Part shown: positions 10,841 to 21,359 of the stretch, piece by piece | Numbering within the stretch: the first letter of the stretch is position 1 | Layout of the letters: each line of letters opens with the position of its first letter | Assembly: GCA_001887945.1 (NCBI GenBank) | Contig: LDOQ01000088.1 | Span: 1-64,000, forward strand | Direction of reading: 5' to 3' | Source: Spraguea lophii | Taxonomy: Eukaryota > Microsporidia > Spragueidae | DNA: 64,000 nt | Program-made: the position numbers and the translations under genes | Notes under the pieces: model-generated | Told to the model about the DNA's origin: nothing | The model's database searches: none | What the model saw: only the letters and a program-made list of their open reading frames with translations

Positions 10841-12124
10841 CTAATTTTCACGATTTTCACAATCTTCGTATTTCCGTAGTATCTTCCCTAAATTTTCTCT
10901 TTTGAAATATGGATGTCTCATTATATCTTCTATAGCGTTTATACCGCATCCTAATCTTTTATCCTCATTTGGTTCTAATAATCGAGTAATAAGATCTTTT
11001 AAAAGAGGATTTACTTTTTTATTTGTAAAATTTCTAAATCCACCTTCTTTGATGTTCTTTTTGAGACTTTTACATCGTTCCGTTGGTGAACCTCTAAGTT
11101 TATGCATATATGGAGTATAGTTTTCTATCAAAATGTATAAGGTCACACCAAATGACCACCAATCCGCCTGATATGTTTTGAGTTTATCGAAGCTAAGATA
11201 TTCCGGTGCTATGAAAGCAACCGTACCGCCATTAGACAACATGGATTTGTAACCGGCATCTGCCTTGTAAGATAACCCGAAATCTATAACTTTAAGGATA
11301 TAGTTTTTATCGATACATAAATTCTCAGGCTTGATATCCATATGTATTATTTTATTCTTGTGGAGAATTGCAATCGCCAGAAATAAAGATTTTACACAGT
11401 TATATACTATTTTCTCATCATAAAATTCTCCCATAAAAGATACATTCTTTAGTGATCCTCTTTCTAAGTATTCGGAGATTATGCATATTTCTCCATTGTA
11501 ATAATATGCATGATATGGTTTTACTATGTGTGGTAAATTGTATAATTGAAAATATTTAGCAAAATATAATTCGGGATCAACAAAACCACTCGTGTAAACT
11601 TTAGTTTCATTGACTAGCGGAGATTTTTTTATTACATATATAGAATCACAGCATAATGTTTTTATTTTCAACACTGCGACAAATCTAGCATCACCTAAGA
11701 TTTCGCATGGTTTGTAATTCTTTTTAAACAAATCTAATCTGTTTGGAAAACAACAGGTATTTTTGTGACCATATCCAAAGGATATGTCAATGCCAATACC
11801 CCTTTTGATTGTAATAATGTTATTGTTTTTTAATGGAATGTGATCTTTGACATCAACCTGGTATTCCGTTTTTACAAAATTTTTATATTCTGGAATTCTT
11901 AATTCTTCGATTTTTAAAGGAGAGTTATTATATAACACGGGTTGTAATACTTCAGAATATTGTTCTTTATAATATTTATTATTTAAATTTTTACGTTGAA
12001 ATAAATCTCCGAAAAATTTTGAAAATGTTATTTTTATGTCTTTAGAACATATTATTACAACAAGTGAAAATATTGCGATGCCTAGTACGATAATTGAAAT
12101 ATATATTTTTCCTCTTAACTCCAT
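10841..12124 (-). CDS. membrane-anchored Ser/Thr protein kinase (AGC-like)
   Basis: A 427-residue protein from the ATG at 12124 (the open frame continues upstream only to a TTG). Residues about 7-25 form a single hydrophobic segment, a signal anchor or uncleaved signal peptide. The kinase domain fills the C-terminal two thirds: a candidate VAIK lysine at K166 (YVIKK), HMD catalytic loop H261-D263 with KPEN, DFG D281-G283, APE ending at E298, DWW at D311, and a terminal RLG...HPYF block typical of AGC-type kinases. The HRD arginine is Met and the glycine loop is degenerate, but the catalytic Asp and Lys remain, so it is probably active. It may act at an internal membrane or be delivered into the host. 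There is no CCC start context. A related pseudokinase lies divergently at 13724. Confidence 0.88.
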   Translation of the reverse strand: MELRGKIYISIIVLGIAIFSLVVIICSKDIKITFSKFFGDLFQRKNLNNKYYKEQYSEVLQPVLYNNSPLKIEELRIPEYKNFVKTEYQVDVKDHIPLKNNNIITIKRGIGIDISFGYGHKNTCCFPNRLDLFKKNYKPCEILGDARFVAVLKIKTLCCDSIYVIKKSPLVNETKVYTSGFVDPELYFAKYFQLYNLPHIVKPYHAYYYNGEICIISEYLERGSLKNVSFMGEFYDEKIVYNCVKSLFLAIAILHKNKIIHMDIKPENLCIDKNYILKVIDFGLSYKADAGYKSMLSNGGTVAFIAPEYLSFDKLKTYQADWWSFGVTLYILIENYTPYMHKLRGSPTERCKSLKKNIKEGGFRNFTNKKVNPLLKDLITRLLEPNEDKRLGCGINAIEDIMRHPYFKRENLGKILRKYEDCENREN

Positions 12125-13723
12125 AATGCTTTGATTTATTTTCGTTAATAATATACGACGAATACGGTATATTTTAATTTCTAAAAATGTTATATTTTTC
12201 AAACATTGTCATATAAATCAATTGACGTTATAATACTTTATCATTTATAATTCTTAGTTTACAATTGACTTAAAAAAAAATAAATAAAATTTATTAAATC
12301 ATATACTAAAATAGTTAAAGGGAGTTTTAAATTTTCCACAAGAGTTAATTTTAAATTATTACTTGATATACTTTCTAATTATCATTGGGTGTGAATAAGT
12401 TATTTTAATAATAAATAATAATTTCATGGTTACGATTAACAGTTCTTTATTGTATATATTATTTATTTAAATTTTAAATAGTAGAGATTACATGTAGTCA
12501 ACATAACGCTTTTGTTTTAAATAAATTTTATGAAAATTGTAATTTTTAAAAATATTCTAAAATAATTTTTCATTTCATCAATTAAAATGGAAATTTTCTA
12601 GAATAAGAATTATAAAACCATTTGAAAAATACAATGGTTTAATCCAAAGTAAATTTTTATTGATTTTACCGTTTATATAGAATTTTTTAAAGCACACTCA
12701 AGATAAATAATAAAAATTGATTATATATAAAATATATTTACATTTTAATATTTTATATGTTAATTATTTTTTTAAATTGTGATGTGTTTATTTTTAAATT
12801 ATTATCAACTTTTTTATTGAATGTTTTGTCATAGTTCATTTTTCAAAATAATTATATTTTATTATTGGTTATTTGAAAATTTAATTATTCTCAATATTCT
12901 GTTTTAAATTTTGTCTACGATGTTTTAAAAAGAGTTATTTTGATAAAAACCAATATGTTTATATTAATTGATTTGTTATGATTTTATATTAACATTGTTT
13001 TTATTATTTGGAAAATGTTTAACAATTCACTTAAGATATACATCATAATTTATCTTAAATTTAATTCATTTTTAATTGTGAGTCACATATATCTATCGAT
13101 TAAATAACCGACAATAATAGAGGTGAAAAGTTTCTCCTCGTTGGCAGAAAACAAAAGAAAATAAGCAGTTGGATAGAAGCTGGATGCAAAAAAATTAAAA
13201 AAACATTAAAAATAATTACTAATTGTTATACAAAATATATACAAGTAGTTATATTGAAGTATCACACATTCAACGCCTTCGTTTAATTTTAAATTATCGA
13301 TAAACTTCTTGTTTAACCTCCTTCAAAGTGAAAGTTTTAAATCTGACAAAATATATAAATTGTAGGAAAAATACACAATAGTAATTTCTTAAATAATCAA
13401 GGAAATTAAAACCAATACTTGTAAAATAACAATAGATTCAAAAATATTATATAATTTTCGATATTTTTTTCCGCCATATCCTTTCAATTTATACAAGATA
13501 ACCATTAGACGTCTTAACATCAAATCTTTTATAAAATTTATTTACAAAACTTTTTTGAAGTTTTAAAATTTTTAATAACAATGTGTAAACGATTTAGATT
13601 TAGAAAATAAACATTAATTCAAAAATATTTTTTCAAATTATCAATCTTTTACAACATGTTAATGCCTGTCACCTCCTAAAGGTAAATACATGGATAATTA
13701 TATAATAATCTTTTTAATAAGCT
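12125..13723. other. long divergent intergenic region between kinase and pseudokinase
   Basis: 1.6 kb of AT-rich DNA between the divergent start codons. Around 13090-13200 a patch of more balanced composition contains short hairpin-like runs ('agaggtgaaaagtttctcctcg'). It could be a small RNA or an unrecognised repeat relic, but I cannot assign it. Otherwise I see nothing. Confidence 0.4.
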
Positions 13724-14836
13724 ATGCGTAGCTCAGTTGCTTATACATTTGAATTTATTCGATATGTTTGTATTGCCATATATACATACAAAATTCTAAA
13801 AATTTTAAAAATTGACCAATATATGCGAAAAATCTACAAATTTGATAATTTTCATATAAAAGAAATATGTGAGCCACAAACCTCAGAACGAAGAAATCCT
13901 TATAATAATAATATTAATTTACAATATAATTTAAATTTTAAAAGAATACAGATGTGTAACAAGAAATATCATTGTAAAAAATGCCATATTATTCCAGAGA
14001 CAAACGAGCATTTAAACGTAGAAACACAAATAAAGGATAAAAATTTTGTGAATTATAAATGTGATAGATGTAATAAAAATATATATTCTGTTTATTTACA
14101 GAATAAAATTAACTCTAAAAAATTTAATCGCATTATTATGGATGTAAAACGTTCATCCGCTTTAAAATATAAATATCCTTATGATTTTCTTGATGTCTGT
14201 GTCGAAGATTCAGATTCCTCTTTTACGTATATATATGAAAGCTTCGATACAACTTTTCAAAAAGATGAAAATTTCTCTTTTTCACCAAAACAATTGGTTT
14301 CTATCCTAAAGAAAATAAATCTCTGTCATTCAACCAAAATAGTACATGGAAATATTAGACCAGAGAATATTTTAAAAAGAAACGACAAATATTTCATAAT
14401 CAACTATGAAAATAGTTGTGATTTATCACAAATTTTCGATAAAAACGATAATCCACGTCCTAGGGTTAGTAATTGTAATTATACACCACCAGAATATTTA
14501 CTTAGTTCGGCAGAAATTTATTTTGATACGGATTATTGGGCATTTGCTACTCTTGTTTATTATACAGCAGAAAAAAAATATCCTTTTGATATTCAAAATG
14601 ATTATATTAAATTTTTAAAAGAAAAAAGCTACATGGACAGAAAGGAACTTATAGAAAAATTATATCCAAAAGATAGTATAACATTTAATAATATTAAAGA
14701 TAAAAAATTACAAGATTTAATAAAACAAATGTTAATGTATGATAGGAGTGAAAGATTGGGTATAGGACCGGGTGGCTTTAAAAACATAATTAAGCATGAT
14801 TTCTTTGAAAAGACAAAAACCAATAAAAAATCTTAA
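13724..14836 (+). CDS. membrane-anchored pseudokinase with paired CxxC motifs
   Basis: A 370-residue kinase-fold protein lacking catalytic residues. The catalytic loop is HGN (208-210) instead of HRD, although RPEN follows. The DFG position is NYE (227-229). The PPE (255-257), the D-x-W segment (D270) and the terminal RLG...KHDFF block are kept, so the C-lobe fold is recognisable. The N-terminus has a hydrophobic stretch (about 4-28), a signal peptide or anchor. Between it and the kinase fold lie cysteines C78, C84, C87, C113 and C116, in which CKKC and CDRC could form a zinc ribbon or disulphides. The active-type kinase at 10841-12124 has the same overall plan. Role unknown; a scaffold or secreted effector is plausible. 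No CCC start context. Confidence 0.85.
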   Translation: MRSSVAYTFEFIRYVCIAIYTYKILKILKIDQYMRKIYKFDNFHIKEICEPQTSERRNPYNNNINLQYNLNFKRIQMCNKKYHCKKCHIIPETNEHLNVETQIKDKNFVNYKCDRCNKNIYSVYLQNKINSKKFNRIIMDVKRSSALKYKYPYDFLDVCVEDSDSSFTYIYESFDTTFQKDENFSFSPKQLVSILKKINLCHSTKIVHGNIRPENILKRNDKYFIINYENSCDLSQIFDKNDNPRPRVSNCNYTPPEYLLSSAEIYFDTDYWAFATLVYYTAEKKYPFDIQNDYIKFLKEKSYMDRKELIEKLYPKDSITFNNIKDKKLQDLIKQMLMYDRSERLGIGPGGFKNIIKHDFFEKTKTNKKS

Positions 14837-15030
14837 GTGAAAATAAAATGTTTTTCAGTTTATATCCTTTAAAATATTTTTATATGTACAAACTAAAACT
14901 TTTTTTAATGTTAAAAGATATTATCATAAAAAGAAACAATTTAAATATAATAACAACAAGCATACAGGAAATATACTTCTTTTTTAAAAAAATAAAAAAA
15001 TGAATATTCAAATCATCAAAAATCAACCCC

Positions 15031-16257
15031 ATGAAAAAAACTAACAAAAGCACCAAAAGAAAAGATAATGATGGGAAAAACACTAATAACATTGAAAATG
15101 ACTATACGGCTGTAAACCAAAAAATCACAAAAATAGAAGAAATAGAAGTTGGTTTTAAACTGCTTGTATTATACCCACCAGAGAATAAATATTATAAAGC
15201 AGAAATATTGGGAGTTAAATATACAGAACATTATGAATTTTATATACATTATTTAGAATTGAACAAAAGATGTGATAGATGGGTGAAAGATTCCGATTTA
15301 AAATTGGATGGACCTATCGAACAACCTAAAAGAAGAAGAATAAAAAGAACAGATGATGAAGCAAAAAAGTACAAGGCTATTAGAAAAAATATTTTAGAAG
15401 ATAAAGAAGAAGAGAAGAAAGAGGTTGATATAAAAAATATAGAAGATAAAATGAAAAATATACAATATATTCAGATGGGAAACAAAAAAATAGAAGCATG
15501 GTATTTCTCTCCATATCCCGAATGTTTAACCAATTCTGTAGTGTATATTTGTGAATTCTGTCTCTTTTACTTTAACCAAGAACAATTTCAAAAGCATGAT
15601 TGTAAATTATTTCATCCACCAGGAAATGAAATATACAGAGATGAAAAACTTAGTTTTTTTGAAGTTGATGGTCACATACAAAAAAATTATTGTAGAAATA
15701 TATCACTTTTATCAAAATTATTTTTAGATCATAAAACAGTATATTACGATGTAGACCCTTTTATGTTCTACGTCCTATGCCGATATGAAAATGATGGATA
15801 TAAAATTGTTGGTTATTTTTCAAAAGAAAAGGTTTCTACCCAAGGTTATAATTTAGCGTGTATTTTAGTTCTCCCTCAATATCAGAGATTAGGATATGGT
15901 AAATTTCTAATGGATTTTTCCTATGTTTTATCACGAAGAGAGAACAAAATAGCATCCCCAGAAAAACCGTTATCCGATTTAGGTTTGATTGGATATCTAA
16001 GTTATTGGAAAGATGTTATCCTACAAGTTCTAATTGATAATGACAATATAACTATTAATAATCTTTCAAAGATTACATTCATCACCAAAGAAGATATTAT
16101 ATTAACACTTTTATTTTATAAATTAATAAAAATATACGACAATCAAATAATATTTTTAGTGCCAGAAAATATAAAGCCTAGAAAAAATATTGTTAATGAG
16201 AAATGTTTGATATGGACAGGAAATGAGTTTACTGATGGATCTATTAAACATTTGTAA
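15031..16257 (+). CDS. ESA1: MYST-family histone acetyltransferase, Esa1/Tip60 type
   Basis: A 408-residue protein with the full Esa1 plan: lysine-rich N-terminus, chromo-barrel/Tudor-knot domain (about 37-92, with YIHYLELNKRCDRWV), basic linker, C2HC zinc finger (C174, C177, H189, C191), then the MYST catalytic domain. The active-site cysteine is C277 (NLACILVLP), the acetyl-CoA loop is QRLGYG (285-290), and the general-base glutamate is E311 in SPEKPLSDLG. It is the catalytic subunit of NuA4-type complexes, acetylating histone H4 and H2A. Its length is close to yeast Esa1 (445 aa). The start is preceded immediately by 'aacccc'. Confidence 0.96.
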   Translation: MKKTNKSTKRKDNDGKNTNNIENDYTAVNQKITKIEEIEVGFKLLVLYPPENKYYKAEILGVKYTEHYEFYIHYLELNKRCDRWVKDSDLKLDGPIEQPKRRRIKRTDDEAKKYKAIRKNILEDKEEEKKEVDIKNIEDKMKNIQYIQMGNKKIEAWYFSPYPECLTNSVVYICEFCLFYFNQEQFQKHDCKLFHPPGNEIYRDEKLSFFEVDGHIQKNYCRNISLLSKLFLDHKTVYYDVDPFMFYVLCRYENDGYKIVGYFSKEKVSTQGYNLACILVLPQYQRLGYGKFLMDFSYVLSRRENKIASPEKPLSDLGLIGYLSYWKDVILQVLIDNDNITINNLSKITFITKEDIILTLLFYKLIKIYDNQIIFLVPENIKPRKNIVNEKCLIWTGNEFTDGSIKHL

Positions 16258-16265
16258 TAAAATTT

Positions 16266-16763
16266 ATATAAAGACAAAAATACTTTTTTAATGAAACTTT
16301 TATTTATTAAATTTTCCTGGACGGGTGTGGTCAACCGTGGTCTACGATTTTTGGTTCTTAAAGCATATTCAAACTCGTATTAATTAGTTTTACTATAAAT
16401 ATACATTAATATCATTTTACTTTCTGCTCCGAGTGTTAGGATTGTGCATATGGCGTACGTTGCCGCCCTCTCCCAGTTTTTTAAAAATTCCTAACTTCTT
16501 TCTTGACGTAGTATTGATGATTAAATCTCAAATCAGTACAAGGATTGCAAGCACACCAGCTAAACACAGTTTAACCTAATAACGGGTATAATACAACATA
16601 TATTTAATTATACGCTATTGAATTCATATCCACTCAACAGCTTTTTTCCTCCCCCTTTTTTTATTTGAAAATCCTTTTAAATAAAAAATTTGAACCCGTT
16701 AAGCTTGGGATTTGGTTACCACTTCATAACCATTGAATCTGATGGATATAAAATAAAAATAAC
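16266..16763 (-). repeat. SINE-like repeat, copy D
   Basis: Well-preserved minus-strand copy in the Esa1-MetAP2 intergenic region. On the minus strand the tRNA-like head at about 16740-16680 carries 'caatggttatgaagtgg' (A-box region) and 'aacgggttcaaat' (B box). The body block is at about 16490-16560, and the 3' end with 'aaaagtttcattaaaaa' is complementary to 16284-16312. A-rich direct repeats at about 16266-16283 and 16746-16763 (both starting atataaa) could be target-site duplications but need a gap to align. Confidence 0.8.
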
Positions 16764-16944
16764 ATGAAATATTTTCATAATAAAATAAAATAAAACGGCG
16801 CAGTAATGTTTATTTAAAATATTAAATACACTTAAGATAAGGATTACACTTTAATTAAAATATATCACATTCAATAAAAAATAACTACTTTTTAATTTTC
16901 TTGTTAAACTAACCTTAATAAAAAATTTACGCTCTACTTAATTT

Positions 16945-17967
16945 TTAATAATCGTCACCTCTCGTAAGGATAATTTTAGAGCTTTCAGATAAATAGCAGG
17001 TATGTTCAAACTGTGCAACTTTTGATCCTTTACTATCGTTCAGTGGTGGGTATGCTTCTAAAATTCTTAAAGATGCCAATGTTTTAATAAATGGATACGA
17101 ACCTCCCTTTACTGTTACGTATCTATCAATATCTCGTGGTGAAAATGGTAAAGTTCCGACATTCTTTAAAATAGCTTGTAACACTTTCTTACTGTTAGCA
17201 TTTTTAACCATGTATCTTTTAGAATCTTCAAGCATGTAATGGGAACAATTTTCAGCGTCTCTAACAACTCCATTTCCAGTGGTTACAAAGGTTTCACAAG
17301 CATAAAACATATCCGCCTTCAATTTTGTTTCATCTCCATTGTCTATGATAGGTATAGCAACACCTCCATGTATTTTAAATTGTTCAATACTATGGCCGGT
17401 TAAATTTTTAACAGATTTTACTGGGACCATTTTACCATCCACTTCAACTTCATAACTAGATACTACTTCTTCTATTTCCTTTCCTATATCACATACTCGT
17501 ACATCCACACCTATGCATTCTAAACCTTTTTCAGTTCCTTCTTTTGCTGCCATTAACAATGGTTCATATTTGGGATTGAAACATACAGTAAATGCAGAAT
17601 CCATTATTCTACCATCAACGTGTGTTCCAAAATCCACCTTTAAAATATCATCTTCTTTTAAAAATATATCTTCATCACCTGGATTTACAGAATAATGTGC
17701 TGCACAATCATTCAATGAAACACCCACAGGAAATCCTGCCCCATTATTTTTTTCATCTTTAAGCATATATCTTACAGCGTCTTCGACCGTAACACATATT
17801 TCTTTCAAAGACATTCCAATATGAATTTTGTCCATTAATTGATATCTTGCTCTTCTATGACATTCAGCTGCATACATGGCATCCCTTAGTTTTTTATTTT
17901 CTTCTTCGATTACAATAGGTGCATCTAAATCTATAGGTGTTACTTCTTTTAAAACGATAGGCTTCAT
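16945..17967 (-). CDS. MAP2: methionine aminopeptidase 2
   Basis: A 340-residue MetAP2 lacking the long charged N-terminal extension of animal homologues, as in other microsporidia. All metal ligands are present: D112 (VDFGTH), D123 (MDSAF), H192 (GHS), E225 (ACETF) and E321 (QFEHT). H91 in CAAHYSVNPGD corresponds to the histidine that fumagillin modifies covalently. The protein ends in the family-typical SRGDDY-like TRGDDY. It removes the initiator methionine co-translationally. Microsporidia are reported to lack MetAP1, which would make this enzyme essential and the target of fumagillin treatment in bees and patients. The start has 'acccATG' directly upstream. Confidence 0.98.
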   Translation of the reverse strand: MKPIVLKEVTPIDLDAPIVIEEENKKLRDAMYAAECHRRARYQLMDKIHIGMSLKEICVTVEDAVRYMLKDEKNNGAGFPVGVSLNDCAAHYSVNPGDEDIFLKEDDILKVDFGTHVDGRIMDSAFTVCFNPKYEPLLMAAKEGTEKGLECIGVDVRVCDIGKEIEEVVSSYEVEVDGKMVPVKSVKNLTGHSIEQFKIHGGVAIPIIDNGDETKLKADMFYACETFVTTGNGVVRDAENCSHYMLEDSKRYMVKNANSKKVLQAILKNVGTLPFSPRDIDRYVTVKGGSYPFIKTLASLRILEAYPPLNDSKGSKVAQFEHTCYLSESSKIILTRGDDY

Positions 17968-18620
17968 GGGTATATATAAAATAAAATTTTTAAAAACAAA
18001 AAGAATGATAAATAAAACTTTATAAAACTTAAATCTAGAAGATTTAAAAATAGGAAATGATACATAAAATATTATATTGTATTATATATGTTTATTTAAA
18101 TATTAATTCAGGTAATATCTTCTAATTGAAGTAATCTTGATGGTTAATAGAGTTAATAACTCATATTTATTAAATCTTACATTTTGTTTCATATATTCAC
18201 CATTATAATTATATCTAGATCATCTTTATATCGTTTATATCTACGAACCATACTATTCTAATTAATTGTATTATAATATTAATTTCATAGTCGTTTAATT
18301 CATATCTACCAAATAATTGATAGAGTATTATAAATATACTACTCATTCATAACAAATTATCTTATCATCTTTGATAAATTTAGAAATAATACAGAGAAAT
18401 GCTATTTACATTTTATTAAACAAAGAATATTTATTAAAAACATATTTTAAAATATAAATAATTATTTAAGTATATACTGATTTTTTATAATAGTATTTTA
18501 TTTCCTATATAAGATTTTTACGAACCCATGATAATTTTCGTATTATTTTATATACAAAATAAAAATTCTAAGGTTTTTTAAAATATTAATTTTTTTAAAA
18601 GAATTTCTCAACAATGTTTA
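17968..18620. other. intergenic spacer
   Basis: AT-rich spacer between two minus-strand genes, with no recognisable gene, RNA or repeat copy. Confidence 0.5.
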
Positions 18621-21353
18621 TTATATTTTTTGTATTGGATATCCTCCATTTAATAACTTAGCTATCTTTTCTTTATTATGATTATCCATACCATTCATTA
18701 TTTCTAATGTAATTGGTGTATTACTGTTTAATATTCCTAGAATATATGAAAATGGTTCAAAGAGATCTAAAGGCGTATCAAAGTAAATATCTTCTTCTAA
18801 AACATCATAATCATATTCTTCTTCCTGATCTTCTTTCTCCTCAATCTTCATTTTATTTCTCTTGTTTATAGCTTCAGGTAATGTTAATAAAATTTTACAG
18901 AAAAATTTACTAAGATGAGGTAATATAGAAATATCAGGTATTGTTTGAAGTTTGAATATTTCACCACAAAACAAAATACTTAATTTCTTATCAAATACTC
19001 TTGAAAATTTATTACGGTTGCTGTAAATATCATCAATAAAATTTTTTAAGAAATTATTGCTGTGGAATATGGATACGATGGACATTGGTTGGAGAATTAA
19101 TAAACACATAAGAACTTCTAATCCATAGATGAATGATATGGAATCCCTATCAATTCGACTATATCCACTTACTATAAATGTTAATACTTGCTCCATTCTT
19201 TTATTTAATTCCTCTTTGTTATTAAGGAATATTGATTGTAGAATCTTGCAGCCACTGGTATAGTCATCTTCAAATAAATAATCGTCTTCTTGGACACAGA
19301 GTTTTTCAATTAAATCAAAGATTTTATCGTAATGCTTATTTGTAAGTGTATCTTTTCCGAATGAGATATAGTTATCTAAAAGTCTAGAAACATCATCAGA
19401 TACTGAAGAGATTTCATCTACCTGCATATCCAAAATAATTTCCAAAAATGTTATAAATGAATTATCAACACTCTTAAATCCATATAAAAAGTTGGATACC
19501 AGTGAAATTGTCTCAGTGTAATAATCCATCTTTTTTAATGCAAAAACATTGTAAATAAATTCTGCTGATTTTGAATATACCTCCCAAAGAACATCTCTTC
19601 TTTCATCTAAATTTATAGCCATATCGTCTATTGTTCGTATAAATCCTGCAACAACACTCATTTTGTCATAATTTTCTTCTTCGTTCAAATTTTCAAGAAT
19701 CATCTTCGAAAGTGTTGCTGTGAGTTCTGGTGCGTATTGAGAAATTTTTTCAGGGAATGAATCCATAATTGTTTCTAATCCATCATTACATGATTCCAAA
19801 TCATACTTATTTCCACAATATATAAGAGTTTGTATGATAACAGGAATTTGACTATCCATTATGAGTCTGACTTGTTGGCAATCCAAGAAAAATAAAATTG
19901 TCAATGCAGCATCAACTTTAAATATTTCGTTTCCAGAATTTATTAAAGCCATGATTGTGTTAAATGCATTAACATTAAGTTCTGGAGAAACATGTTTAGA
20001 ATCGAAAAATTGAAGAGTATAACAACATTGAGATGTAATAAATTGATATGGTGAGTTTATATTGTTAATAACAAAAACCAAGAATCCAGAAAGCATATCC
20101 TTTCTTAAAGAAATTATTTGTCTAGCCATATTGGTTATAAGGAATAAAGAAGCATATGCTTTTTTAGCAGATTCTAATGTTTTTGTGTTATCGTATTCTT
20201 GAAGTATGCTTAATAAAAAGTCAAATATCCTATTGAAATCATCGTTTGATATTTTTTCTAAAATATCAGAGAATAAACCATTAGCTGTATTTTTGATGTT
20301 AATACAAAAATAACTGTATTTCATTTTAATATAATTTTCTGGATAATTTTCAAATTCTTCTTTATCGGCATCTGAAAAAACATGAAGAGGAAGAATAAAA
20401 TCATATACCAATGATATCATATCAGATTCTATGATTTGAACTCTCTCTTGGTCAGCAATTAATAATGAAAAATATTCTAACCCATATTCCATTGTATTTT
20501 CCAAATCTCTATTTTTCTTCAAAAGATTTTTATAAGTTTGATAGGCTTCAACTAAGAAATTACTGTTACTTTTATAGAGATCTGATAGTTCTTGTGACTT
20601 ATAGAATCCCTTTGTAGCCTTTTCGGTAGATTTGTATATAAATGCAGACGCGTGCTTTCTTGCATTAAGATTCTCTTTAATTGGCTCATCCATTAAAATT
20701 TTCATAGCATAATCCCTACAATAAACAAACACATCTACTTGTACAAAATAAGGAATAACATAAAAATTCTCATGTGTAGTAGATATAATTTCCATAATTA
20801 ATTCGAACATATTAAAATCTCTTGCTTCGTAGTACTTTCTCCATTTATCCAATAAAACATTGCCTGATCTACTAAAAATATCATTAAGTGTATCTATATA
20901 GTTATATTTAAGTCTGTCTCTCTGTATCATAGTAAGTATTAATAATATTGATACTTTAAATGACATATCATCTTCTGATATTAAATAATTCTCTATATAT
21001 TGAAATAAAGGTGTAATTTTCTCTTTGTCTTCGTTTTCCAGAATAAAAACAAATATTTCTTTGTAAATTTCCAAATATTTTGAATCCATTACCATCAATG
21101 GTACGACTTCTGTTATAATCTTAGTTCTATATTGTTCTGGATAAGTTTTCCATTTCTTTATAATCGTGTTTTTATAGTATAATGATGATATTTTAGATAT
21201 TATAGGGCTTGTATCTCTCATATATGTATTGGGGATGTTGATAACAAAGTCAACGTTATTCTCAAGGGTTTTTAATTCCCGTTCACTTTCTTCTCTCTTG
21301 CTCTTTAACGAATTTATACTGTCTAAAAATATTTGTTTTATCTTCTGTTCCAT
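18621..21353 (-). CDS. NMD5: importin-7/Nmd5-type karyopherin beta
   Basis: A 910-residue all-helical HEAT-repeat protein. The block VFSDADKEEFENYPENYIKMKYS matches the signature D-A-D-E-x-W-x-x-D-P-x-E-Y-I-R-x-K of importin 7/8 and yeast Nmd5/Sxm1. Later blocks 'SGFLVFVINNINSPYQFITSQCCYTLQFF', 'FKVDAALTI', 'DKMSVVAGFIRTIDDM' and 'MDYYTETISLVSNFL' follow the same family order. The acidic stretch EEKEDQEEEYDYDVLEEDIYF near the C-terminus also occurs in this family. Role: Ran-dependent nuclear import, classically of ribosomal proteins, TFIIS or Hog1-like cargo. ATG codons lie at 21359 and 21353; I prefer 21353 because 'gcccATG' precedes it. Confidence 0.87.
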   Translation of the reverse strand: MEQKIKQIFLDSINSLKSKREESERELKTLENNVDFVINIPNTYMRDTSPIISKISSLYYKNTIIKKWKTYPEQYRTKIITEVVPLMVMDSKYLEIYKEIFVFILENEDKEKITPLFQYIENYLISEDDMSFKVSILLILTMIQRDRLKYNYIDTLNDIFSRSGNVLLDKWRKYYEARDFNMFELIMEIISTTHENFYVIPYFVQVDVFVYCRDYAMKILMDEPIKENLNARKHASAFIYKSTEKATKGFYKSQELSDLYKSNSNFLVEAYQTYKNLLKKNRDLENTMEYGLEYFSLLIADQERVQIIESDMISLVYDFILPLHVFSDADKEEFENYPENYIKMKYSYFCINIKNTANGLFSDILEKISNDDFNRIFDFLLSILQEYDNTKTLESAKKAYASLFLITNMARQIISLRKDMLSGFLVFVINNINSPYQFITSQCCYTLQFFDSKHVSPELNVNAFNTIMALINSGNEIFKVDAALTILFFLDCQQVRLIMDSQIPVIIQTLIYCGNKYDLESCNDGLETIMDSFPEKISQYAPELTATLSKMILENLNEEENYDKMSVVAGFIRTIDDMAINLDERRDVLWEVYSKSAEFIYNVFALKKMDYYTETISLVSNFLYGFKSVDNSFITFLEIILDMQVDEISSVSDDVSRLLDNYISFGKDTLTNKHYDKIFDLIEKLCVQEDDYLFEDDYTSGCKILQSIFLNNKEELNKRMEQVLTFIVSGYSRIDRDSISFIYGLEVLMCLLILQPMSIVSIFHSNNFLKNFIDDIYSNRNKFSRVFDKKLSILFCGEIFKLQTIPDISILPHLSKFFCKILLTLPEAINKRNKMKIEEKEDQEEEYDYDVLEEDIYFDTPLDLFEPFSYILGILNSNTPITLEIMNGMDNHNKEKIAKLLNGGYPIQKI

Positions 21354-21359
21354 GGGCAT

